Both the position numbers and the translations under genes were made by a program. Positions 52,817 to 61,020 of a stretch of DNA of 64,000 bases are shown in pieces. Numbering within the stretch: the first letter of the stretch is position 1; the number at the start of each line of letters is the position of its first letter. This DNA is from CAWIUB01 sp963839175 (GTDB taxonomy: Bacteria > Actinomycetota > Actinomycetes > Mycobacteriales > Jatrophihabitantaceae), in assembly GCA_963839175.1 (NCBI GenBank), contig CAWIUB010000002.1, positions 108,606 through 172,605 of the forward strand, in the 5' to 3' direction. The notes below the pieces were generated by a model. It made no database searches. It was not told the origin of the DNA and saw only the letters and a list, made by a program, of their open reading frames with translations.

Positions 52817-54496
52817 ATGGCGATTCAGAGCAAGGACAACGCGCTCGATCATGTGGTTGTCGTTGTGTTCGAGAATCGGTCGCTGGACAACGTGCTGGGC
52901 CGGCTGTATGGGCCGGAGGACGGCAAGGCGTTTGAGGGTGTGATCGGCAAGAACCTTACGAATCCGATTCCGGAGTGGGCCGAGCATGGTGCCGAGCGCA
53001 AGGTGGTGCCGTACACGGTTGCCACGGACATGGATAGCCCCAACCCGGACACGGGGGAGGAGTATCCGCACACCAACACCCAGCTGTTCAACATCCTCAA
53101 CGAGGCGAACCGCTTCAAGCTCGGCGGGGAGATCTCGGCCCCCTACAACGCTCCCGAGCCTGGTCAGACACCGACGATGGACGGGTTCGTCACCGACTAC
53201 ATCAACACGTTGACCGCGGAGTTGGGCCGTCAACCCACCTGCGAGGAGTACTCGCAGGTGATGACCGGCTTCACCCCGCAACAGATCCCAGTGTTGAGCG
53301 GGCTGGCGCGCGGGTTCGGCGTGTTCGATCACTGGTTTTGCGAGGTGCCGTCGCAGCCGTTCACCAACCGGTCGTTCTGGACCGCGGCGACGGCGTCGGG
53401 GTTCGTGGTGAACTCGCCGGTCAAGAACTGGATGCAGAACACCGCCGAAACGATCTTCAACCGGCTCGAGCAGCACGGCAAGACGTGGAAGGTCTACGTC
53501 GGCGAGCCGGACCGGTTCTCAGCCACCGGTTTGATCCACTTCCCGCGACTCAAGGACCGGTTCGACACGCATTTCGTGCCGTTCGCCCAATTTGAAGCCG
53601 ATGCCGCCAACGCGGATCTGCCCGACTTCTCCTTCATCGAGCCGTGCCTGATCCTGGGTCACGGGGATTACCACCCGGCCGTCTCGCGTGCCCTCGGGCA
53701 CGGCATTGTGGTCCGGTGTTGATCCGCCGTCCTCGATTCTGGACGGAGATGCGTTCCTGGCACGCATCTACAACGCCTACAAGTCGACGCAGTCCCCGAC
53801 CGGGTCCAACGTCTGGAACACGAGCCTGCTCATCGGCTGGGACGAACCGGGCGGCACCTACGACCACGGTCCGCCCGGCCCGGTGCCGCCGCCGGACCCA
53901 GCTGCTGCGCCAGCGCAACTCGGGTTCAAGTTCGACCGGTCCGGCTACCGGGTGCCCGCCATCCTGGTCTCACCCTGGGTGGCCGAAGGTGAGGTGTTCA
54001 ACCAGGAGCACCCCACACCTCACTGATCGCCCACACTGCGCGAGAAACTGGGCATTGGGAGACCCCCTCGCTGCGCGACGCAGCCGCTCGCACCTTCTCC
54101 CACGCCTTCACCCTCGACACCCCCCGAGACCCGAGCACCTGGCCAGTCGCCGACCCGCGCCCGGAGCCCCAGTACATCCAGGACGCGCTGGGCCTGGGCA
54201 AAAGCCTGTCCACCCTGGGCAAAGCCGCCTTCGAAGGAATACGGGCCTACGCCGAGCAGCACAACATCCAGATCGAGGGACTACCGTCCGATCCCAACGC
54301 CGAGATCCCCCCAGAGCAGGCGCTGCACATCGTGCACAACTTCCTTGCGATCTACTTCCCCAACTGGCTCCCACCGCTACGAATGTCGGCACCCCAAGCA
54401 CTGCCTGACGCACTCGACACGCGGACCCATTTGGTCGACTCGGTATTCGTCCGCTATTCGGGCATGTCTCCATGCGTCAGGAAGCTGGTGAGGTAG
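52817..54496 (+). pseudogene. Phosphoesterase (phospholipase C-like) gene with two frameshifts
   Basis: ATG 52817 gives MAIQSKDNALDHVVVVVFEN and RSLDNVLGRLYGP, the phosphoesterase start (VVxFENRSFDxxLG). VPSQPFTNRSFWTAATASGF and DRFDTHFVPFAQFEADAANA continue to a frameshift near 53705. The second frame covers VDPPSSILDGDAFLARIYNA and LLIGWDEPGGTYDH to about 54010. The third covers HWETPSLRDAAARTFSHAFT and LGKAAFEGIRAYAEQHN. Homology ends near 54385; the frame stops at 54496. All domains are present but in three frames, so the enzyme is dead. Confidence 0.85.
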
Positions 54497-54632
54497 GCGT
54501 CGCCGCGCTGGCGTTCTCTGAGGCTTTGGTTGTCGGCCGAACGGATTTGCCAATGTGCTGGAAGAGGTTGAGATGCTTACCGCGCAGTATCTGTAGAGAG
54601 GTTCAAACATCGAACATTTGGTATGGCCGTTG

Positions 54633-54674
54633 TCGGGGTGGCGGGATTTGAACCCACGGCCTCTTCGTCCCGAA
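54633..54674 (-). other. tRNA-Pro(CGG) 3'-half, attachment-site scar
   Basis: On the minus strand TTCGGGACGAAGAGGCCGTG followed by GGTTCAAATCCCGCCACCCC reproduces the anticodon loop (TTCGGGA, anticodon CGG), the T-arm (GTTCAAAT) and the acceptor strand CACCCCGA of a proline tRNA. The 5' half is absent, so this is not a working tRNA. Tyrosine integrases of actinobacterial ICEs (for example pSAM2) recombine exactly between the anticodon loop and 3' end of such genes, so it is probably an att site. Confidence 0.65.
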
Positions 54675-54702
54675 GCACAGACGATGCCCGCAAACGACCG
54701 CC

Positions 54703-54830
54703 TCAACCCTGCTGCTGCAAGGGTTTCTCGACCGTCGGCGTCTGCTGCGGTACGTGGTTGTTCGCACCGGTTGTCACGCAGTTAGTCACGCAGTCCGTGC
54801 CTATGTTTGCGCAGGTCCCGGCGTCCACAG
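54703..54830 (-). pseudogene. Possible C-terminal tail of a tyrosine integrase
   Basis: The frame ending at 54703 reads DAGTCANIGTDCVTNCVTTG, then ANNHVPQQTPTVEKPLQQQG. The polar GTDCVT-CVT tail is the kind that ends actinobacterial ICE integrases, and it stops 29 bp from the tRNA-derived site, the standard int-att arrangement. The catalytic domain (R-H-R-Y) is absent, replaced by the SGNH gene region. Confidence 0.4.
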
Positions 54831-54858
54831 CCCGTCACACGTACGCGAATCCGTAAGT

Positions 54859-55611
54859 TCACCGGCGACAGCTTCGGGCGCTTGCAGGCGGCGGCGGCGT
54901 CGCCCGAGGAGTGCCCGCGCAGATGTCCCAGGCCCAGGGCAGCAGGTGCGAGCCGGCCCAGGCGGCCTCGTTGAGGGCGACGCGCGCGTGGGTGGGCTGC
55001 GCCGCCGGCGCCGGGTCCGCCCGCCAGTCCTCCGCCTCGTACCCCAGCGCCTCGACCAGCCCGGCGGCGATGCGGCGGTGCCCCTCGCTGTTGGCGTGCA
55101 ACCGGTCGGTGTGCCACAACGCGGGATGGCTCGCGGCGGGCACCGAGGCGAGGTCGACGATGATCGAGCCGTAGCGGTCACGACACTGGTAGGTGACCGA
55201 GTTCAGGAACTGTAGTCGCCGGCGCAGGACGACCGCCAGCGGCGCCACCCGGGCCATGTCCGGCATCGTGAGGGTGAGGACCCGGGCGCCGGTCGCGGCC
55301 AGCTTGGCGTGCATCGTGTGCAGGTCATCGCAGAGCGCGGCGCGGTCGAGCCTGGGTCGCAGCACGTCGTTGACGCCAGCCACGACCACGGCGAAGTCAG
55401 GCGCCAAGGCCAGCGCCGGTTGCAGCTGCGTTTCGCGACCCGCGCGCGCCGTCTGCCCGCGCACCGCGAGGTTGGCGTAGAGAAGGCCAGGATGGATCGC
55501 GTCTAGGTGGCCAGCGAACCTATCAGCCCAACCGAGGTAAACCCCGTCCGGGCCGGGGTCCTCAAGACCCTCAACAGTGCTGTCGCCGATCGCGACGAGG
55601 CGAAGGGGCAT
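54859..55611 (-). CDS. SGNH/GDSL-family hydrolase
   Basis: 250 residues from ATG 55611 (GAGGAG site upstream). Block I VAIGDSTVEGLEDPGPDG (nucleophile Ser), block II Gly in LAVRGQTARAG, block III VVVAGVNDVLRPRLD (Asn) and block V WHTDRLHANSEGHRRIA (Asp-His) are all present. No signal peptide, so cytoplasmic. The last 50 residues extend past the fold. Probably an esterase/lipase of unknown substrate. Confidence 0.9.
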   Translation of the reverse strand: MPLRLVAIGDSTVEGLEDPGPDGVYLGWADRFAGHLDAIHPGLLYANLAVRGQTARAGRETQLQPALALAPDFAVVVAGVNDVLRPRLDRAALCDDLHTMHAKLAATGARVLTLTMPDMARVAPLAVVLRRRLQFLNSVTYQCRDRYGSIIVDLASVPAASHPALWHTDRLHANSEGHRRIAAGLVEALGYEAEDWRADPAPAAQPTHARVALNEAAWAGSHLLPWAWDICAGTPRATPPPPASARSCRR

Positions 55612-55690
55612 ACATCTACTCCTCACGATCGCGATCGAGGCTTCATTACGAGGCACCGACCAAACTCTTGACGCAAAACGACTTACGCTG

Positions 55691-55757
55691 ATGGTCGGAC
55701 GCTACGCGCCGACAGCGGGGTGGTCGGCATGGTCGGACGCTACGCGCCGACAGCGGG
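55691..55757 (+). repeat. 29-bp direct repeat, two copies
   Basis: The unit ATGGTCGGACGCTACGCGCC plus GACAGCGGG occurs at 55691-55719 and 55729-55757, 9 bp apart and identical. It lies between the SGNH gene start and the VOC remnant. Only two copies, so it is not a CRISPR array; it may be slippage or an operator pair upstream of the SGNH gene. Confidence 0.75.
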
Positions 55758-55796
55758 AATTGCGGTTGCTCCCTCGTTGTCGCAGTGGGCGCCGCG

Positions 55797-56045
55797 TCAG
55801 ACCACGCCGAATTCGTTTCCTTCCGGGTCAGCCATCACGACATGGTCCGGTTGACCACCCTGGGACACCTTGCCGATCACCGTGGCGCCGGCGGCAGACC
55901 GCCGCTCGACTGCGGCGGTGACCCGCCGCCATCGCACGTCCCACGGTTGACCACGGCTACTGCCGACTTGCAGGTCGAGATGCATACGGTTCTTCACGGC
56001 CTTGGGTGTCCTGCCAACGGGGGGAACCTCAGTTCTGCAACAGCG
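55797..56045 (-). pseudogene. VOC/glyoxalase-like protein remnant
   Basis: The minus frame reads EVPPVGRTPKAVKNRMHLDL, then QVGSSRGQPWDVRWRRVTAA, GATVIGKVSQGGQPDHVVMA and DPEGNEFGVV before the stop. This is the last half of a VOC domain (KNR-HLDL..., D..VM-DPEGNEF). The N-terminal betaalphabeta repeat is missing, cut near the glmS remnant. Confidence 0.75.
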
Positions 56046-56628
56046 TGTTCAGTGCGTACCCGGCGCTTGCGGACAGCGGAGCCCAGCACAGTGCGCAGCA
56101 GCCGGTACGCCTGAGCGGCTTGCGTGCGACCGGCGGAGCGGGTGCCAGCGATCACGGGAATCTGGTTCCAAGATCGGCGGCCTCGGCATCGGCGGGAATA
56201 CGGGCGAGTTCCTCGATCATCTGGGCTCCCATCTGACCGACGTAGTATGCCGAGCCGCAGCCGATGATCTTGACTCTGGTAATGGACCGGTTCGCCCGAG
56301 CGTCGAGGTTGAGCCCGTCGAGTCGTGACGTGCCGAGGCGATCATCCAGGCGACCCCGCAGAACACTCTGGGCTGAGGTGGGCTGCTGCAGGTACTCCTT
56401 GCGCATGTAGTGCGCGTACCCGGTCAGCTCGTAGCTACCGTGACTGGTGTTCGCGTCAGTTGGGACCTTGGAGGTGTTCGCCCCGTCGCGGGTGTAGGTG
56501 GTGAAGCCGGACGCGGTGATCGTGGCGAACTCTCCGTCCTCGAGATGGACGACTGCAGAGGTATGCCTGATGATCGCGGCTAGGTCACTGGCCACGTGCG
56601 TCTCACCGGTACCCACGCCGATTATTAG

Positions 56629-58459
56629 CGCCGATTTTCGCGGAGCGGGTTTTGCTTGATCATCGGGTTGGCGTGGACGCGTTCGTGGCGCGACGATGGT
56701 TTGGATGCGCTGTCTGGTAGGCGTTGGGTCGGGGCGAGCGGCGACAGGCCGCGAAGCGGTGTAGGCATTTCGCTGGCTGGCGGAGAGCTTTCCTGCTGGC
56801 GTTGCGGTCGACGGCGGTGAGCGTGAACGATGGCGCCGTGCATCATCACGAACGACCAGTGAACTACATCGCTGTTATTCACGGCTGTTTGGTGTGATCA
56901 CCTGTCGAGTGCGGCGACACGCCGGGGGTAGGTCAGCCCTGCGCGCGCAGGGGTACTCCATCGACGAGATCGCCGGCGCGCTGGCCGCAGAAGGCATCGG
57001 GTTGAACCGCACCGGGATATCGGAGGTGATCGCCGAGGCCGGGCTGCCCCGGATCTGGCGGCGCCCCGAGGCCGAGCGCGGCGGCCCGCGCCGCGACGTG
57101 CTGCCCCGGGCCCGCGCACTGAGCAGCGAGGACTACGCCGCACTGCCCGCCGACGCGCCCACCCGGATGGCCGGGCTGCTGCTGGTGCTGCCCGACCTGC
57201 TCGCCCTGGACCTGCCCGCGCTGGTCGCCGCCGCCGGCTACCCCGGCACTCGCGACATCCCCGCGATCAGCTACCTGCTCAGCCTGCTGGCGGTGAAACT
57301 GACCGCCACCCGGCGGGTCTCGCACGTGCACGATCTGGCCGCCGACCCCGGCGCCGCCCTGTTCGCCGGGCTCACCGCGCTGCCCAAGACCACCGCGCTG
57401 ACCACGTACTCCTACCGGCTGGCCCACGCCAAGCAGAAGAAGTTCCTGACCGCGCTGGACCAGGCCGCCCTCGCCGCGGGCCTGGCCACCGGCGAGGTGC
57501 TCAACCTCGACTTCCACGCCGTCATGCACTGGGGCCGGGCCAGGACGCCGCCCTGGAAAAGCACTACGTGCCCTCACGTTCCCAACGCACCCGCAGCGTG
57601 CTGACCTTCTTCGCCGAAGACGCCGACTCCCACGCCCTGCTCTACGCTAACGCCGACCTCGCCAAAGCCACCCAGAACAACGAGGTCCTCACCTTCGCCG
57701 AGCACTGGCGCACCGTCACCGGCACACACCCGGCGCTGCTGGTCATGGACTCCAAGGTCACCACCCAAACCCAGCTCGGCGAACTGACCGAGCGCGGCAT
57801 CGGGTTCATCACCCTGCGCGCCCGCACCCCCAAACTCACCGCGCACCTGCACGCGCAACCGGCCAGCGCCTGGACGAACCTGACCGTGGCCCGCGCCGGC
57901 GGCACAACCCGCCGCGTCCGGGTGATCGACGACCCGGCCGCGAAACTATCGACCTACCCCGGCACGCTGCGGCAACTCGCCGTCGCAGGCCTGGGCCACG
58001 ACGAACCCACCATCCCGATCACCAACCGACAATCCATGCCCGCCAAACAGCTCATCGAGACCTACGCCCGGCGGATGAACATCGAACAACGCCTGGCCGA
58101 GGCGATCCGCTCCTTCCACCTGGACTCCCTCGCCGGCGCCGTCGCCCTCAACATCGACCTCGACGTCGTGCTCACCGTCCTGGCCCACACCGCATGCGCC
58201 GCCCTGCGCCGCCGCATCCCCGGCTACGCCACCGCCACCCCCGACACCCTGCAACGCCGCTTCCTGTCCACCGGCGGGCACATCATCCAGCGCCGCAACC
58301 AGATCGTCGCCCGCCTCGACCGGCGCACCTACTCACCCGTCCTCCGCCAAGCCGACCTACCCGACACCAAAATCCCCTGGCTCGGCGGCCGCACCATCCG
58401 CTACCAGTTCGCATGACCAACCCGAAACTGAGGGTTGATTCGCTGCGTGAAAATCGGCG
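56629..58459 (+). mobile_element. IS (IS1634/IS4-superfamily type) inserted in glmS with TTAG duplication
   Basis: 1831 bp. Ends CGCCGATTTTCGCGGAGCG (left, 56629 on) and, inward from 58459, CGCCGATTTTCACGCAGCG: 17 of 19 match. Target duplication TTAG at 56625-56628 and 58460-58463. It carries one transposase gene broken by a 5-bp tandem duplication, so it can no longer move by itself. Confidence 0.9.
56894..58416 (+). pseudogene. Transposase of the glmS-disrupting IS, frameshifted by a 5-bp duplication
   Basis: First frame: YSIDEIAGALAAEGIGLNRT, a HTH, then PDLLALDLPALVAAAGYPGT and GEVLNLDFHAVMHWG. A tandem GGGCC repeat at 57532-57536 and 57537-57541 shifts the frame; deleting one copy restores HWGQDAALEKHYVPSRSQRT and the rest: SVLTFFAEDADSHALLYANA, ALLVMDSKVTTQTQLGELTE and RRMNIEQRLAEAIRSFHLDS to the stop at 58416. 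DDE residues (LDFHA, VMDSK, MNIEQRL) are readable. Inactive as written. Confidence 0.88.
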
Positions 58460-59127
58460 TTAGCGGGGACCCGCTCCGTGCCAGGACGACTCTCTCGGGA
58501 TGTCGCTCGTCAAGGACGGCGAGGCCATATGTGCCCTCGATACGGTTCACAGCCTCCAGTACGGCGCCTTCGAGTGTGTCGGCTGTCGACTTGGCGATGA
58601 GGTGCGCGAGAACCTCGCTATCGGTATCAGAGACGGGTTCGATCGCGGCTGCGGACAGCTCCGCCCGTAGCGCGGCCGCGTTGTCGATGATGCCGTTGTG
58701 GACCACGCAGATGTGGCCATCGAAGGAACGGTGCGGGTGCGCGTTCGCATCACTGGCCAGCCCGTGCGTGGCCCACCGGGTGTGCCCGATGCCCGTTGCG
58801 CCGGCGAGCCTTTCTGGCAGGCTGCTACGCAGGTCGCGCACGCGCCCTGCTTTCTTATGGACCTTCGCCTGATCACCAGCGATCACCGCGATCCCGGCCG
58901 AGTCGTACCCTCGGTACTCCAGTCGCGCCAGGCCGTCCAGTAGCAACGGAACCGCGTCCTGCTGACCCACGTAACCAACGATGCCGCACATTGTGCTTCC
59001 TCCTTAACCGTCGATGATCCGGCGTATCGCACTTGCGATGAAGCGAGCTGAAGTCTGGGAGACGCTGACGCAGACTCGTGCATCGGGGATCCGTTGCCCG
59101 ACAGTCCACGTTCAGGCACCCGCCGTC

Positions 59128-60972
59128 TTACGGTGAGGGCCTCGCCGCCGGCGCGGCGGGTGAGCTCGTCCCAGTCGGGCCCGGTGCCGTCTGCGTCGGA
59201 GATGGTGTCGGGACCGACGTCGGGGTGGGTGAGGTGATGGTGGCTGAGGGCGCCGCGGCGGGGCTGCTCGACGCGGGAGGGCTGCTCGACGCGGGAGGGC
59301 TGCTCGACGCGGGAGGGCTGCTCGACGCGGGACCGGGGGCAACCGCCCCTACCGAGGTCGTGGGAGTGCCGGGTCGAGGTGTGGCAGCGCTGGGTCCCCT
59401 GGTGACAGGGGATGGCTGGCTCTGGGGGAAGGGGCTTGCCGGCGGAGGCGCCTGCGGGCCTTGAGGGAATCTGGACGGTGTCGTCGGTGCGTCCCCGCCA
59501 GGACCGCCGGAGGTTGAGGGGTCGGGCCTCGTGGGTGTAGTTGGCTGGGGTGACCTGGTGGCCGTGGTCGGGCCCGGGTACGGAGTCACGGCCCTGCCGA
59601 TGGAGTTTGCGGTGCTTCGATGCGGCTCGTGATTCCACGGCCAGAGCAGTATGCCGGTGGCAAAGGCGGCCGCAGTGATGACGGCGCAGGCCAGGAGTAT
59701 CGGATGCTTGCGTAGAGGCATGCCGGCGAATCGCGGGACGGCAGCTGACGAGGGCGTGGGTTCGGTTCCGCGTGCGGCTCGGGGCCAGGGGTTGAACTTT
59801 GGTGGGCGCCGGGCGGCCAGATCCTCGACCCACCCGAACAGGAAGGTCGCCGCGATCGTGAGAAGCCAGGTGGTGGCGTATCGAGCGAGGCTTCCTGCCG
59901 GCGTGTCGCTGTCGGCTAGCGCGGTGACGCGGTTCGAGTCGAGGACTGGCACGGCCAGGAAGATGGCGAGGTTGTGCCACAGGAATATCGTCATAGCCCG
60001 GCTGCTGATCATCATCAGGGTCTTGTCGAGGGCCGGGAACCGCGACATCCATTCCAGCGACGGGTAGAACCGCAATAGCATCAGGACTGCGCCAAGGGAA
60101 TACATGGTGACGGCCAGCGGGATGTTGTCGATGTCCCAACCGGTATCGGTCTGGTGGGTGATCGCCCATGTGATTCCGCCGGCGAGCAGGACGACACCGA
60201 TGGGGACGATGACCGATGTGCGGATGGTTCGGATACGGCCGTCCTGGTGAGCGAAGCCGAGCATCCAGCAGGCCCCGTAGATCCCGACATCGAGCAAGGC
60301 GTCAGCGCCGCGGCCGTTGGACAGGTCGATGATGCCGAAGGTGGATGCGGCCACGATGGCCAGTGGCACCGCGATGACTCGTTTCGGCCAGCGGCGGAAA
60401 AGGAACAGTAGGGCGGGTGAGAGCAGGAGCAGCCAGAGGTAGCAGCGGATGTACCACAGTGGCAGGACGAAGTCGTAGCCCCAATCGCTGCCAGGCGGGT
60501 TGGCCAGCGGCAGCAGCCAGAAGAGCATCAGCCGCCAGTGTCGCAGCGGGTCGCCTCCGCCCGCGGTGGTCGCCGTCCAGCCGTGCAGGACCATTACCGG
60601 GATGATCACCAGGCCGAACATCCACAACGGCGGCAGGAGCCGACGCGTTCTCCTCGCGAGCACCGTCCAGTAGTTTCCTCGCGCTCGCGTTAGGGAGCGG
60701 GCGACGAGTGCGCCGGCCAGGGCGAACAGGATGCCGATCGACGGATATGCGAGCGGCAGCCAGTGCCAGCCGAATTGGTGATAGGTCACTATGCGGACCA
60801 GGGCCAGTGCCCGAAGGGCATCGATGTAGCGGTCTCGACCCTCGCCTATCGGCGGCGGGACCGTCGACGTGGACGAGCGCGGACCGGCGCCCGTTTGTGC
60901 TGCGAGGCGGTCGTCCGCGGCGCCGTCGGCGCTTCGAGCCGGTGTCGAGGAGGTGTTCATGGGGGTTGGCAT
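59128..60972 (-). CDS. Acyltransferase-3 family membrane protein with Pro/Ser-rich tail
   Basis: 614 residues. AT3 start RDRYIDALRALALVRIVTYH (about 47-66; the Arg-Asp and His are usual), then ten membrane helices up to about residue 440 (LLACAVITAAAFATGILLWP). A 150-residue low-complexity tail rich in Pro, Ser and Thr follows, including four SSSPPA units coded by an 18-bp DNA repeat; it is predicted to be extracellular. AT3 proteins O-acylate or succinylate surface sugars. The gene ends the cluster with the NodB-GT2 fusion 49 bp upstream, so it probably decorates that polymer. Confidence 0.88.
   Translation of the reverse strand: MPTPMNTSSTPARSADGAADDRLAAQTGAGPRSSTSTVPPPIGEGRDRYIDALRALALVRIVTYHQFGWHWLPLAYPSIGILFALAGALVARSLTRARGNYWTVLARRTRRLLPPLWMFGLVIIPVMVLHGWTATTAGGGDPLRHWRLMLFWLLPLANPPGSDWGYDFVLPLWYIRCYLWLLLLSPALLFLFRRWPKRVIAVPLAIVAASTFGIIDLSNGRGADALLDVGIYGACWMLGFAHQDGRIRTIRTSVIVPIGVVLLAGGITWAITHQTDTGWDIDNIPLAVTMYSLGAVLMLLRFYPSLEWMSRFPALDKTLMMISSRAMTIFLWHNLAIFLAVPVLDSNRVTALADSDTPAGSLARYATTWLLTIAATFLFGWVEDLAARRPPKFNPWPRAARGTEPTPSSAAVPRFAGMPLRKHPILLACAVITAAAFATGILLWPWNHEPHRSTANSIGRAVTPYPGPTTATRSPQPTTPTRPDPSTSGGPGGDAPTTPSRFPQGPQAPPPASPFPQSQPSPVTRGPSAATPRPGTPTTSVGAVAPGPASSSPPASSSPPASSSPPASSSPAAAPSATITSPTPTSVPTPSPTQTAPGPTGTSSPAAPAARPSP
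59261..59332. repeat. 18-bp tandem repeat, four units
   Basis: Four exact copies of GGGCTGCTCGACGCGGGA at 59261-59278, 59279-59296, 59297-59314 and 59315-59332 within the acyltransferase gene. The period is a multiple of three, so copy-number change would only add or remove six residues (SSSPPA). Confidence 0.92.
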
Positions 60973-61020
60973 TGCTGCTCTTCCGTGCGGTTGGGCGGTC
61001 GGAACGATGGTGGCCCGTTG

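Larger units (their letters stand above)
56152..58991 (-). pseudogene. glmS: glmS (glucosamine-6-phosphate synthase), split by an IS and truncated
   Basis: The 5' part starts at ATG 58991: MCGIVGYVGQQDAVPLLLDG, with Cys2 nucleophile, GHTRWATHG and HNGIIDN, so the glutaminase domain is whole, up to RSGSPL at 58464. Removing the IS (56629-58459) and one TTAG restores SGSPLIIGVGTGETHVASDL. Reading then continues to VKIIGCGSAYYVGQMGAQMI and PADAEAA, where homology ends near 56180 and the frame stops at 56152. The gene therefore lost most of the isomerase domains before or besides the IS hit. An intact copy must exist elsewhere because GlmS is normally essential. Confidence 0.92.

Noticed and set aside
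54633..54674. Functional tRNA-Pro gene
   Set aside because: The 5' half (acceptor 5' strand, D-arm and 5' anticodon stem) is absent; only the 3' half matches.
55691..55757. Possible minimal CRISPR
   Set aside because: Only two units separated by 9 bp, too short for a spacer, and no cas genes in the window.
56152..56616. Separate small gene starting at 56616
   Set aside because: It is the middle part of glmS, continuous with the 58464-58991 part once the IS is removed.
59261..59332. Possible CRISPR array
   Set aside because: Units are 18 bp, contiguous, without spacers and in frame within a coding gene.
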